From NCBI GenBank assembly GCA_022823625.1, contig JAJEHQ010000044.1, forward strand, positions 1 through 64,000: a DNA stretch of 64,000 bases. Reading direction: 5' to 3'. This document shows positions 46,801 through 55,717 of the stretch, one piece after another. Source of the stretch: Gammaproteobacteria bacterium (GTDB taxonomy: Bacteria > Pseudomonadota > Gammaproteobacteria > Arenicellales > JAJDZL01). Within the stretch, counting starts at the first letter, position 1; each line of letters opens with the position of its first letter. A model generated the notes under the pieces. That model was given only the letters and a program-made list of their open reading frames with translations. It did no database searches and was not told where the DNA came from. Made by a program: the position numbers and the translations under genes.

Positions 46801-49800
46801 GAGACCACCATTTCCTGCCAAAACCACCAATCGTCTAGCGTAGTCTCATCATCATTTCGGTGGAGGAACAAGACATCCGCTGCATTGCGGCGTAGTAGTC
46901 CCGTTTCGAGTGCGTTCGCCTGACGCGACGCAGGATCGAGACAATCGAATCTCAGTGCCGCGTTGTGGCCGTGATAGGCATCGTAGTGTGCACGCGCACC
47001 ATCCTCATCGTCTGCAACAAGCCAGAACTCGCTTTGCGTCTCGTCGCGAGAGAGATGCTCGATGCAACTCTGTAGTACAGTCTTCTCCGGTGCTCTGCAA
47101 CCCGCGAACTCCAGCGCATGGCAGGCACGCTTGTTGCTACCGGTGCTGTCAGCACGCTCAAGTGCCTCAAGCAGGGCGAACGGCTCGATCTCACCCTCCG
47201 GCAACCGGTCCAGGATTGCCGGGCCGTGGTCGAGAAACTTGGGCTGCCAGACAACTCGATGCTTACTATGCGGCAGATCGACTCTTCTCGGGTTCGAGAT
47301 AAAGGAAATGTATTTGTTGATGTACAAGAGGAGATCGCCTGTCGCGCCGTCGTAACAGGCGAGGCTACCCGATACCCACTCGCCGGTCGGAACCGAATAT
47401 TGGCCCTTGTCGTCGACCTCATAGCGGATATTGCCGGGATAAGTGACACGACAGGTCATCCGCGGCACCGTGGGCGAACGCAGGAAAGTCACGTTCTCGG
47501 CTCGGCGCGGAATTGCGAAGAGATCGGCACCGAGCATTAGGTCGTAGAGATACGACTGTAATCCTCCGTCGAGCAGGGCCGGGAGCATGACGTAGCCCTC
47601 CTGTTGGCCGCCTCGCCACAGCGCTTCGTCCACCTCGACATCGAACATCAGGTGGTCGGTCTCGATGTCGCGCCGCAGCCGACGCATGTTTCGAAAATGC
47701 GGTCCATACTGGAATGTTTCTCCGAGAACGGTCTCGATACGTTCGTAGAGCTCATCGTCAGCCGCATACAACAGAGGCTCGTAATGGGATGTGTCGATCT
47801 CCGACACGTGTCCCGGCACGTCCGGTACATGGTCAGGCGCGAGGCGGCGTACCTGCCCGCGGCAGTGCAGCTCGCACTTCGCATCCAAGTCGTAAGGCTG
47901 TGACGAGATCGTGAGGGTGTATTCATCTCGCGAATTGGGGACTGGTTGTAGGGCTGTTTGCAGCCGCACCGGCACCCTAGGAATTGGGCACGGCTGCAGG
48001 AATTCGAGCATCTCGATGTGAGCAGGCGCGCCTTCCAAAGCCTCCAAAACCAGTTCGATGAAGCCTGCAGCTGGCATGATCGGGGCGTGATGCACGCGAT
48101 GTTCCGCAAGCCACGGAAAGGCCACCTCGGAGAGCCGTGCTTCCAACAGGGGATGATCACAAGGCATGCGGTGGCCAACCAGCGGTCCGTGCGAATACTC
48201 ACTCCTCTTCTGCAGGAACTCGTCGTCCAAGGTGTTATCGACGCTCTTCTGCTCTTCACGCGGATGACTCGGTAGCAGATGGACGATTGGGTCCGGACGA
48301 GGGTACTGGGCCGCGAAGTCCAAAGACACACCGGCCTTGAAGAGATTGCCCAGGGCCTCATGAAATCCAAGGCAAGTATCGGTGTCCCGCATCAGCGTTG
48401 GAATGGAAACAGAAGTTGCAGCAGCGTCTTCCACGCATTGCGCAATAATGGGTTGCAGGGCTGAGTGTGGTGCCAACTCTAACACCACATCGGGCTGATG
48501 ATCGCGCTTGGCAGTCTCCATCGCTGCAGCAAATCGGACCGTCTGGCGGATGTTCGACCACCAGTAGGCGCTATCCAGCCGCTCCGTCTGTGCACCCGTC
48601 ACTGACGAGACAAAAGGCACGTCTGCATTGAAGGAGATATCGTCAAGGAAGGCGAACGCCTCCAACGCATCGTCCTCGATCGCGTCCATCGCCCGGGAAT
48701 GAAAGGCGATGTTGCCTGGGATAAGTCGATTTTGAAAGTTGCGCCGGTTCAGTTCCTCCATAACGGGTTGCAGCTCGTCTTGAGAACCGCAGATGACGGT
48801 GTTGGCTGGCGCGTTTTCGCAGGCTATTTCGACCTCGACGGGCCGACTGTCGTCAAGTCGGAAGGCAACGCCCAAGTCGTCCAGCAGTTCTTCTACACCG
48901 GCTCGATCTAAACCGATCGCAAGCATGCGGCCAGATCCCGCCAAGCGTTGTTGCAGGGTGGCGCGATTAAAAACCAGCCGAGTTGCTTCGGCTATCGAAA
49001 GAGCGCCCGCGGCATAGGCCGCGGCAACTTCGCCCGAGCTATGGCCCAGCACGCAGTCCGGATAGACACCCCAGGTCTTGAAGAGTTCCACCAATGCGCA
49101 CTGAATGGCGAAAATAACAGGCTGGGCCAGCTCGCATTCGTCGAGCGCCACCTGTGGGGTCTCGAAACAGGCCTGGCGCAACGAGAACCGGGAATAGGTA
49201 CGCCAGTGATCATCAATGGCATCGATGGTACGGCGGAACACCGGGTGGGTTTCGTAAAGATCGCGACCGCAGCCAGCCCACTGCGTACCCTGCCCGGCAA
49301 ACACCATCAACAGTCGCCGCTCACCTTCCTCCGCGGAACTGATGAGGGTACCTTCTTCCACGAACGCGTTCAAAACTTCGGCGAGTTCCTCGCGGTTTCG
49401 AACGGCGAATGCCGTACGCGCGGCGAAATGGGTGCGGCGACGGCTGAGATTGCCAGCAAGCGCGTAAAGGTCCGACTGTTGCTCGTCGAGCATCTCCCGC
49501 ATGCGTCGAGCGATCTCCACGAGCGCATTGGGCGTGCGTGCCGAGAGAGGAACCATGAAGCCCGCTTCGGGCGCCAACGGCACCGACCAGAGCCTAGGAC
49601 GCAACGGCCGATACTCGCGCACCACGCAGTGCCCGTTGGCTCCGCCGAAGCCAAACGAGTTGATACCCACGACGACCGGATGCTCGGGGAACGGCTCGCA
49701 TTCCGTCTGTACCTCCATTGGGCAAGAATCGAAATCGATTTCCGGATTGGGCACCTGATAGTTGTTCGACATCGGTGCAAAAGTGCGACGTTGCATCATC

Positions 49801-50927
49801 AGAACAACTTTGAGCAGGGCACAGTGAAAGGCGGCAGCTTCCATGTGTCCCACATTGCTCTTGACGCTCGAAACCCGCAGGGGAACCGCGCGCTTGGGAC
49901 CACCATAGGCTGCCGCGATGGCGTTGCCTTCGATGGGATCGCCAACCGCGGTTCCAGTCGCGTGAGCCTCGATGTAATCGAACTCTGAGGGAGTCCGGCC
50001 GGCACGAGCCGAGGCTTGACGCATCAACTGGATCTGCGCGTGACGGGTGGGTGCGCTGATAAAGCGACCCGGTGCCAGCCCCCTGCTTCCGTCTGCAGTA
50101 CCCGCCGCGTTCACGGCTGTAGACTCGATCACTGCATAGATCGGATCTCCGTCCCGCTCGGCCGTCGCCAAGGGCTTGATTGCGAACACGAACGATCCCT
50201 CAGAGCGCATGTAGCCGTTGGCCTGAGAATCGAAGGAATGGCACTTACCCTCCGGACTGATCACCCCCATGAGGTTGAAGCTGCTGCTCATCCTACCGCT
50301 GCCGAGATAGGTGACGGCACCGACCAGAGCCTGGTCACAATCGCCGCATGCGAGCGCGTTCATCGCCGCGTGTAGGGCACTCAGCCCAGCGGAGCAGGCC
50401 GTGCAGTACGTAGCCGACGACCCCATTAAGTTGAAGTGGTAGGAGACTCTATTGGCTAGCATGGCGAGGCTAATACCGGACACGGAATACTCGGTCACTC
50501 CGCGCTGCGGCCGCCAGTTTGACACTGCGGGAACCTGCGAACCGATGAAAACCCCAGTGGGGCTGTTGCGTAGCGAGTGAAGGTCCCAACCGACGTGTTC
50601 GATGGCCTCCCACGCGCAATTGAGCAGCATTCTTACCTGCGGTTCGGTCTGCGTTAGTTCGTTGTGGGACATGCCGAAAAACGCGCGGTCGAAAAGCAGT
50701 TCGTCTTCGTCGCGAATCAGTCCCTCGTAAGGACTCGCAAGCCGGCCCGGCCCCGAAAATTTGCCGATGGGCAGATGCCCTCTGCCGTAGCGGACGGATA
50801 TCGGCTCCTGAACAATATCCCGCCTGCTAAGCAGGTTCCAGAATTCGGAATCCGAACGAATGCCACCGGGCATGCGATGACTGTACCCAACGATGGCAAC
50901 ATCGTTGTTTGTGCTTGGTGAATTCAC
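43836..50927 (-). CDS. single-module reducing type I polyketide synthase
   Basis: The 2363-aa protein has the order KS-AT-DH-MT(degenerate)-ER-KR-ACP. KS (about 8-435): C178 in CTACSAG, H322 in EAHATGT, H361 in SNVGHME. AT (about 540-880): GQGTQWAG, S630 in GHSSGE, and IAFHS near 740, closer to the malonyl (HAFH) than the methylmalonyl (YASH) signature. DH (about 915-1200): H943 in EHRVHHAPIMP, D1120 and Q1124 in LLDGGLQS. MT (about 1260-1400): the SAM loop reads LEFAGCRAPEK and looks dead. ER: HSAMGGIGQASIALA near 1762. KR: VTGGLGGFGQ near 1969, LDD for a B-type product, and SSLSSAFG to NYSAANAF. ACP: FGLNSISVAEL near 2255, the Ser being the phosphopantetheine site with Asn instead of Asp before it. 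It starts with GTG, has no TE domain, and is followed by the reductase-sulfotransferase gene. G+C is clearly above that of its neighbours. Confidence 0.95.
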   Translation of the reverse strand: MNSPSTNNDVAIVGYSHRMPGGIRSDSEFWNLLSRRDIVQEPISVRYGRGHLPIGKFSGPGRLASPYEGLIRDEDELLFDRAFFGMSHNELTQTEPQVRMLLNCAWEAIEHVGWDLHSLRNSPTGVFIGSQVPAVSNWRPQRGVTEYSVSGISLAMLANRVSYHFNLMGSSATYCTACSAGLSALHAAMNALACGDCDQALVGAVTYLGSGRMSSSFNLMGVISPEGKCHSFDSQANGYMRSEGSFVFAIKPLATAERDGDPIYAVIESTAVNAAGTADGSRGLAPGRFISAPTRHAQIQLMRQASARAGRTPSEFDYIEAHATGTAVGDPIEGNAIAAAYGGPKRAVPLRVSSVKSNVGHMEAAAFHCALLKVVLMMQRRTFAPMSNNYQVPNPEIDFDSCPMEVQTECEPFPEHPVVVGINSFGFGGANGHCVVREYRPLRPRLWSVPLAPEAGFMVPLSARTPNALVEIARRMREMLDEQQSDLYALAGNLSRRRTHFAARTAFAVRNREELAEVLNAFVEEGTLISSAEEGERRLLMVFAGQGTQWAGCGRDLYETHPVFRRTIDAIDDHWRTYSRFSLRQACFETPQVALDECELAQPVIFAIQCALVELFKTWGVYPDCVLGHSSGEVAAAYAAGALSIAEATRLVFNRATLQQRLAGSGRMLAIGLDRAGVEELLDDLGVAFRLDDSRPVEVEIACENAPANTVICGSQDELQPVMEELNRRNFQNRLIPGNIAFHSRAMDAIEDDALEAFAFLDDISFNADVPFVSSVTGAQTERLDSAYWWSNIRQTVRFAAAMETAKRDHQPDVVLELAPHSALQPIIAQCVEDAAATSVSIPTLMRDTDTCLGFHEALGNLFKAGVSLDFAAQYPRPDPIVHLLPSHPREEQKSVDNTLDDEFLQKRSEYSHGPLVGHRMPCDHPLLEARLSEVAFPWLAEHRVHHAPIMPAAGFIELVLEALEGAPAHIEMLEFLQPCPIPRVPVRLQTALQPVPNSRDEYTLTISSQPYDLDAKCELHCRGQVRRLAPDHVPDVPGHVSEIDTSHYEPLLYAADDELYERIETVLGETFQYGPHFRNMRRLRRDIETDHLMFDVEVDEALWRGGQQEGYVMLPALLDGGLQSYLYDLMLGADLFAIPRRAENVTFLRSPTVPRMTCRVTYPGNIRYEVDDKGQYSVPTGEWVSGSLACYDGATGDLLLYINKYISFISNPRRVDLPHSKHRVVWQPKFLDHGPAILDRLPEGEIEPFALLEALERADSTGSNKRACHALEFAGCRAPEKTVLQSCIEHLSRDETQSEFWLVADDEDGARAHYDAYHGHNAALRFDCLDPASRQANALETGLLRRNAADVLFLHRNDDETTLDDWWFWQEMVVSGGLALVSHEEGTAVEPDAGWTTLRAGQRATLLQAPAQYTAEPDETPLPGPRWVMGEPNSLAGVWISRLDDPEIHAIPFDTLTSGEFFEPEACPHAADVQAIDIFCDFEPEDPTGERAVSQFVAHIQSLVSYRIDRANCWCRITVSTRMAAFKVENARGSALWGAVRSMAIEVGEEAKLDFRLVDLGDDGDLATLAWLARHDLRERELAVRGGQLWVPRVLSDCDEYPRVPPDEDRSYRLFLDNAGQIGGLRMKTYNPPPLGPHHVEIDVAAAALNFRDVMVTLGLLPALAYERSALGREVGMEASGVVRRAGIAVEALEPGDEVIFVDGGCIGNRAVVGQHRVFAKPAGLSMEEAASSLSVYVTAYYALIHLARLRKGQRVLIHSAMGGIGQASIALAKNVGAEIYATAGSEAKRDRLLALGVRAVFDSHSEEWYGGLMKATSGEGVDVVLNSLAGRHVSLCLESLRAGGWHCEIGKVDIYADSALGLRVFRKNLRFAALDLDRLMVDDPFLSRELSEACLDLLDRGIVPPLPVTVFPYRDYAKALRLMASGQHQGKLVLNAPQVSTDPDFPIDDRQPFLDPNATYLVTGGLGGFGQRLLPYLVTAGARHLTLMDRDPARRRSKHWLQRSTTLATIGEGIEIDLVQGDVADEADVRRCVDNVKKPLKGVFHLAGTLDDCLLEDMTAESIGRVFAPKAHGALHLHNATAGLALDHFVLMSSLSSAFGNPGQINYSAANAFMDGLAACRRNQGLPALSYNLAAVADAGMAARNLGVLRLMRAAGMPPVSSYFAIANLDYALRTMRDGDHLITALFKRVLWKVDSTDYMRTGCLMSNQDSFETGAHDRLTVDSVMAQIAAKVADLCGHEEGGLEEPLSSFGLNSISVAELGAFIQSEFNFQASALELMTTASCQTLAHAIVFGTNTDEEAEAEKEGDTIGDAPLVAQCRVRRKPSVFASPPEDHFLPESGSQVTVETASSSSSAVLLQES

Positions 50928-50931
50928 GCTA

Positions 50932-51120
50932 TTATTCTGCGCTTCGACACAGCGACAACCGTTCTACAGCAGTCACTAATCGACCAAATATTACCAGTTC
51001 TTCCATGAACTTAAGACCAATATCGGAATCCAAACAAAATAATTCTGCAAGATAAGTATATGCGTATTCTAGCGTGAGATTCGGACTGCTTTCACCATCC
51101 ACGAGGTGGGAGTTACGCAT
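50932..51120 (-). CDS. small protein gene directly before the PKS
   Basis: A 62-codon frame starts at an ATG with a GGGAG ribosome site five bases upstream. It reads MRNSHLVDGESSPNLTLEYA and then YTYLAELFCLDSDIGLKFME, ending four bases before the PKS GTG. A longer version begins at 51159. The peptide is not one I know. Its ribosome site and tight spacing suggest it is either a real leader or partner protein, or a device that couples translation into the PKS, whose own ribosome site is weak. Confidence 0.45.
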   Translation of the reverse strand: MRNSHLVDGESSPNLTLEYAYTYLAELFCLDSDIGLKFMEELVIFGRLVTAVERLSLCRSAE

Positions 51121-51182
51121 TCGGACTCCCGTTCGCTTAACGCACAAAGTATCCCACACACCTCGCCCTACGCCGCGCCGCG

Positions 51183-51947
51183 CTATTCCGGTGCCATTCT
51201 GAGTGCGCCGTCGAATCGGATTACCGAACCGTTCATGAAGGTGTTTTCCGCGATGTGAAGGGCGAGTGCGGCGTATTCGTCCGGTTTCCCCAGACGCTTG
51301 GGATAAACCGTAGTTTCGATCAGAAACTGCTTAACTGGATCTGACAGACCGTCCATCATCGGCGTCTCCATCAGACCGGGTGCGATGCAGTTCACGCGGA
51401 TGCCCTCACTGGCAAGCTCTCGCGCAAGCGGGACTGTCATCGCCGCGACCCCGCCCTTCGAGGCGGCATAATCAAGCTGCCCAATCTGTCCCTCAAAGGC
51501 GGTAATGGAGGCGGTGGTCACGATACAGCCGCGCTCGTTATCCTCCATTGGCTCCAGGGCAGCCATGTCGGCGGCAACCAGCCGGCAAGAATTGATGGTG
51601 CCGATCAGGTTGACGCGGATCGCGCGGGTGACATTTTCGAGCGCGATTGCCTTGCCGCCCCGCCCTATCAGCCTGGCACTCGGAGCGATGCCAGCGCAGG
51701 CGACTAGGATGCGCGCTGGTCCCAACTGCTCGCGGACTGCTGCGATGGCGGCCTCGTGGCCCACAGGATCGACAACGTCGCACATTGCCGCGACACCACC
51801 GATCTCAGCTGCGACCCTTCGCGCCAGTCCCTCATTTGTGTCCAAAATGCCAACATTGGCGCCAGCGGCAGCGAGCGTCCGTGCTGTCGCCTCTCCCAGT
51901 CCGGATGCGCCACCGGTAATGATGGCCGTTTTCCCGTTGACATTCAT
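51183..51947 (-). CDS. SDR dehydrogenase, HSD10-like (3-hydroxyacyl-CoA type)
   Basis: This 254-aa protein is a classical short-chain dehydrogenase: TGGASGLGEATARTL for NAD, catalytic Ser in VTTASITAFEGQIGQ, and Tyr/Lys in DYAASKGG. The strings FEGQIGQ, GIRVNCIAPGLMETPM and NTFMNGSVIRFDGALRM are typical of the type-2 3-hydroxyacyl-CoA dehydrogenase (HSD17B10) group. I start it at MNVNGKTAIITG (51947), not nine codons upstream. It runs in the same direction as the PKS and could prepare or remove a hydroxyacyl unit for it, or serve ordinary branched-acid breakdown. Confidence 0.88.
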   Translation of the reverse strand: MNVNGKTAIITGGASGLGEATARTLAAAGANVGILDTNEGLARRVAAEIGGVAAMCDVVDPVGHEAAIAAVREQLGPARILVACAGIAPSARLIGRGGKAIALENVTRAIRVNLIGTINSCRLVAADMAALEPMEDNERGCIVTTASITAFEGQIGQLDYAASKGGVAAMTVPLARELASEGIRVNCIAPGLMETPMMDGLSDPVKQFLIETTVYPKRLGKPDEYAALALHIAENTFMNGSVIRFDGALRMAPE

Positions 51948-52755
51948 GTCTGAACTCGCCCACCGATACAACACCTACATCGCAAAGTGCTGATCGCGAA
52001 TGCAAGGGGAAGGGTTCGCGCAAACCTCATCGACAAAACGCGAGCGCGGCCATTGAACCGGTCGTCACGAGCGTGCTTCACGACGCCGGCACTGGATACA
52101 ACTGTGGTTCGCGAGATGGCAAATGATATGCGCTCCGCGAGGTCCTAGGGTATTCCACAGTCAGCAGCGTTCCCAACGCGACCCGCCTTCCCGCTAGGAT
52201 TGCGCGCACTTGGCCTTGGTTCCGCCGACACTCGCTGGGCGCGACGTATTTCGTCGGTCATTGCGAACGGTCAGCATGGTCATAGTCATAATTGAAACTT
52301 GATATCGATGCCTTCAATATATCGCCACGATTGAAATGTAGCAAGTACGCCAAGTATAGCTAAGCCCCATGTTAGTATACAAATTTCGAAGCCGAATGCG
52401 CTCGATGAACAGTCCGACGGGCAGTAGAATTCAGACGACTAGGCGGAACTCTCACGTGAATTGCTCGAATAATAAATCGAGCCGCTTCGGGCCATTGCGA
52501 ACGTCTTTCGCCGGGATCTGCCAGTAGTTTTGAAAAAGCCGATTCTCTCCACTACTACCCGGTTCTGGGTCTGCAGCGAGTTTGACGACCATCTCAACAT
52601 CGTTGGTACCGGATAATTGTTCACCGAGTGACACGTGATCGACCGGATGAAGTTCGCTAGTACTGCAGTGAAAAAGCATATAGCGTCTCCAGCTAGCCTC
52701 CGCAGGGTATCCTTGGAGCGTCTGCTAATCCGCAATCAGCGGGCACTGCACCGAA
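51948..52755. other. spacer between the SDR and SulP genes
   Basis: These 808 bases carry one doubtful minus-strand frame (52452-52679) and nothing else I can name. The text has the mixed base composition of a recombination junction inside the G+C-rich block. Confidence 0.4.
52452..52679 (-). CDS. possible 75-aa protein or gene remnant
   Basis: The frame reads HVSLGEQLSGTNDVEMVVKL, then LFQNYWQIPAKDVRNGPKRL. It looks protein-like in composition, but I do not recognise a family. No good ribosome site is seen. It may be the tail of a lost gene, since the protein-like part begins right at the start of the frame. Confidence 0.25.
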   Translation of the reverse strand: MLFHCSTSELHPVDHVSLGEQLSGTNDVEMVVKLAADPEPGSSGENRLFQNYWQIPAKDVRNGPKRLDLLFEQFT

Positions 52756-54342
52756 TCAGAACACCTTGTGGCGCTTGTGCGTCAGGGCTTCAGCGAGTTG
52801 TTGGTGCGCTTGCTCGGGCGTATCGATCACCCGTCCTTTAGGCACGTGTCGTAGCACGCTGAAAGCCTTGAGCATCTCCGCCACCGGCTCGGACAGGCCG
52901 AGCACGATCAGGTCGGTGTCGTTCGCGTGCGCCTGGTCCGTCAGCGTCGCCAGCACGTGCGCCGTGCTGTCGTCAATCGAGCGGGTGCGCGTGAAATCGA
53001 GAATCAGCGCCTCGTGCTGCCGGATATTGTCGCCCAGTATTCGCACTAGCTTGCGCGACGAGGCTACGGTGACCACCCCGACGAAGGCCAGCATTCCAGC
53101 CCGCTCGGCCCAGGAATCATCTTCTCCAACCACGGCGGAGTCGAGCAATGGCATCGAGATCACGCTGTCAAGCTCCAACTGCTCTTGGCGCGCGGATTGA
53201 ACGAGGCTAGCAACCAGCATGCCACAGACGAGCCCGAGCAAAGGGTGGACGAACGCCGTAAGTACCGCTGTCACCAGCATCGTCACCCCGTAGCCGTACG
53301 GAATCTCCAGCAAGCTACGCAAGAACTGCCAGTCGATCATGCGCCAAGCCAAAACCAGCAGTAGCGCCGCTATGGCCGGAACAGGGATCAGCGCGGAGAA
53401 ACGGCCTAGGCCTAACACCACCGCGGCCAGTACTGCGCAGCCCACAATACGGCAGACTACCGTCCGCGCCCCCGCTTTCAGCGAAAATTCCGTCGCATCG
53501 TTGGCTGTGCCGGGCATCGCTCCGAATATGCCACCCACGATGTTGCCGACGCCTTGGCCGAACAATTCCCGGTTTGGCGCGTGTTGGGCACCCGTGATCG
53601 AGTCCGCGCTCAGCGCGTGCTGAATCGCCTGGACTGATGCGATCACCGCGATGACTAATGCCGGCCCGACGGCATCTAGCACGAAGTCCGGTGTCGGCAT
53701 GTCGAGCACCAGCACCGGCAGGGTTTGTGGCAGTGCGCCTAGCCGGTCGGTGCCTGGGAATAGAGCGAAGGCCGAGAGTGTCGCCACCACGAGTGCCACG
53801 GCGGTGCCGCGAAACGGGGTCTTCACCAGACGTGGCCAAACGAGCAGGATTGTTAGGGCGATGCCGAAGACGGCAAGCGTGTCAAAACGCGCTTCCGCGT
53901 AGAGCAACATCTGGAGTTGCGACTCGACTAGGATGACGGCGACACCCGCGAAGAAACCAGCCAGCACGCTGTAGGGGATGTAGGTGACAAAGCGCGTGAC
54001 ACCAGTCCACGCGAACAGGACCTGGAACGCACCCGCCATCGTTACCACCAACGCCATCTCCACCGGCCCAATGTTGGGTTCGTGCAGGAACTCCGCCGTT
54101 AGTACCGCGAGCGATATCGCAGCACCCGACCACAACGCTTTTGTGCCGCCGAACACGGCGGCGAAGAAAGCCATGATCGTCGCAGTGTAGAAAGCGGCCG
54201 CCAGACCCATCCCCGACGCCACTCCGAGTGCCAGCGTGACCGGAATTGCCGCCAGGCCCAACAACAAGCCAGCCCGCACATCTGCGCGGAAGTCGCTCCA
54301 GCCGTAGTGCCGCCCAGTCTCAAACAGCCGCCGGATGCTCAT
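52756..54342 (-). CDS. SulP/SLC26-family anion transporter
   Basis: This 528-aa membrane protein has about 12-14 hydrophobic segments. The SulP signature near the start is DVRAGLLLGLAAIPVTLALG, followed by NRELFGQGVGNIVGGIFGAM with PGT, and a cytoplasmic STAS domain near 425-515 (VTVASSRKLVRIL, LILDFTRTRSIDDSTAHVL). Family members import sulfate, bicarbonate or other anions; the family does not fix the substrate. Here a sulfotransferase domain and an APS kinase lie within 12 kb, which favours sulfate. Its start overlaps the 3' end of an IS transposase remnant. Confidence 0.9.
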   Translation of the reverse strand: MSIRRLFETGRHYGWSDFRADVRAGLLLGLAAIPVTLALGVASGMGLAAAFYTATIMAFFAAVFGGTKALWSGAAISLAVLTAEFLHEPNIGPVEMALVVTMAGAFQVLFAWTGVTRFVTYIPYSVLAGFFAGVAVILVESQLQMLLYAEARFDTLAVFGIALTILLVWPRLVKTPFRGTAVALVVATLSAFALFPGTDRLGALPQTLPVLVLDMPTPDFVLDAVGPALVIAVIASVQAIQHALSADSITGAQHAPNRELFGQGVGNIVGGIFGAMPGTANDATEFSLKAGARTVVCRIVGCAVLAAVVLGLGRFSALIPVPAIAALLLVLAWRMIDWQFLRSLLEIPYGYGVTMLVTAVLTAFVHPLLGLVCGMLVASLVQSARQEQLELDSVISMPLLDSAVVGEDDSWAERAGMLAFVGVVTVASSRKLVRILGDNIRQHEALILDFTRTRSIDDSTAHVLATLTDQAHANDTDLIVLGLSEPVAEMLKAFSVLRHVPKGRVIDTPEQAHQQLAEALTHKRHKVF

Positions 54343-54718
54343 TGGTCCATTCCGCCTGCGGAAAAAAGTTGTTATACAGGTTTATCCTGTACGTCAATTT
54401 TGTCTCGTACTTGCACGATTCAATCGAAATGGCGTCAATATCCAGCGTAAGTTTTCGACAACCTCCGAGCGTCGCTTTCAACAGTTGCTGTTTGACTGCA
54501 TCTAGTGCCTGGTCACAACGCTGGCTGCCTTCGCGACAACGCAGCCAGTTGCATAGTGTGTGTGCGTCCGGCAAGGTCTTGAAACCGAACAGTGTCATTA
54601 GTTCTTGTTCCGACTTGAGGTGGCGCACATCGTCAAGGTAGAGGCTGCACTCAACTAACAGCAGCATGAAAGTGTTGAACAAGGCACTGTCGGCAATTTT
54701 GCAGGGTAGATTTTTCAT
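54320..54718 (-). pseudogene. IS1380-like transposase, N-terminal remnant
   Basis: The 132-codon frame reads LPDAHTLCNWLRCREGSQRC and KLTLDIDAISIESCKYETKL. It recalls IS1380-family transposases (DAxTLGDWLRR and LTLDIDATxIExxK). It starts at an ATG but lacks the first part of a full transposase and everything after the first catalytic Asp region. The frame merges into the SulP start. No terminal inverted repeats were found. It marks the right edge of the G+C-rich block. Confidence 0.6.
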
Positions 54719-55717
54719 CAGCTTTGTACCCTTAAAAAAATATTCAGTTGTTTCTCAATGGATAAAAGCAGGTTGGTTGTCAACTTCCTAATTTTACTAA
54801 GCTTTATTTGTAGTTATAACTAACTACGAACTAGGGTAGATCAGCCAAGTGTCTGAACTTTCTCACGCATAATTCACTTATGAACGCCCCTCTGCTCGAA
54901 TCATTGAGCATTAATTTTATTTACTGCTGAATCTTTCAGGCACTCCGCAATTGACTACACTGAACTTTGATTTGTGACAACTATTTGACCTCGTGTTACG
55001 CACCCTTTACGTATAAGAGCCTTGATGAATTTCACAGACTGACGCTTTGATGGAATTATGGCGTTTACACCTGTAGATCAATCAGGATTGGCTGACCCGA
55101 TTTTGAGCCAGCAAATTTGATTAATTCCTGGGGGTTCGAGTCCTAAATATATTAATTGCTTTGGTTCACATATAACGACGATGTTAGCTGTGATTGTCAA
55201 TTGCAAAAATCTGAAACATATTTTGATCAGTTCAAAACTGATAAATTCAAGCATCATTCAAACTGGCGAATTGCGTTTATTTTCTAAACTTGAATACTTC
55301 GTTTCATTCGAATAGAGATTGGGTTATTTCAGCTAGGCACAATGATGCGGTAAATTTGCTAATGGGGTATTTGTTTCACTACAATATCGACCGATCACCG
55401 ATTAACCCAACAATAGAAATATTTGAACTGTGGTGTATGTGGGAGAAATTGTTACGCGAGTGACGGGATTCGAAATCTTCTGGTTTTGATTAATTCTCCC
55501 CGTCTGAAAAATGCACTTACAAATTAGCGTTTCAAACAATTGGAATGATACGATTAGTGCCCAGTACTAAATTCAACATTTGAAAGTTAGAATTAGCAAT
55601 TCCTTTGGTTGATCAAGCGTACGTTGCAGGCTGAATAGAATAGTGTGTTCCAAGACGATGTGGTGTTTGCATGCCGCTGAATGAAATTTGTCCATTTGTA
55701 TCAAATGGTGCTCTTGT
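54719..55717. other. AT-rich gene-free stretch
   Basis: These 999 bases hold no gene I can support. Two spots look like pieces of tRNA T arms (GGGGGTTCGAGTCCT at 55130 and GACGGGATTCGAA near 55460) but no cloverleaf forms around them. The stretch is low in G+C and separates the acquired block from cysC. Confidence 0.5.

Noticed and set aside
48948..49988. 346-codon plus-strand open frame inside the PKS
   Set aside because: It lies antisense to the KS and AT domains, which are clearly coding on the minus strand. Long antisense frames are expected in G+C-rich coding DNA, and this one shows no domain.
55130..55480. tRNA-like pieces (GGGGGTTCGAGTCCT and GACGGGATTCGAA)
   Set aside because: No acceptor stem, D arm or anticodon arm can be formed around either piece, so they are not tRNA genes.
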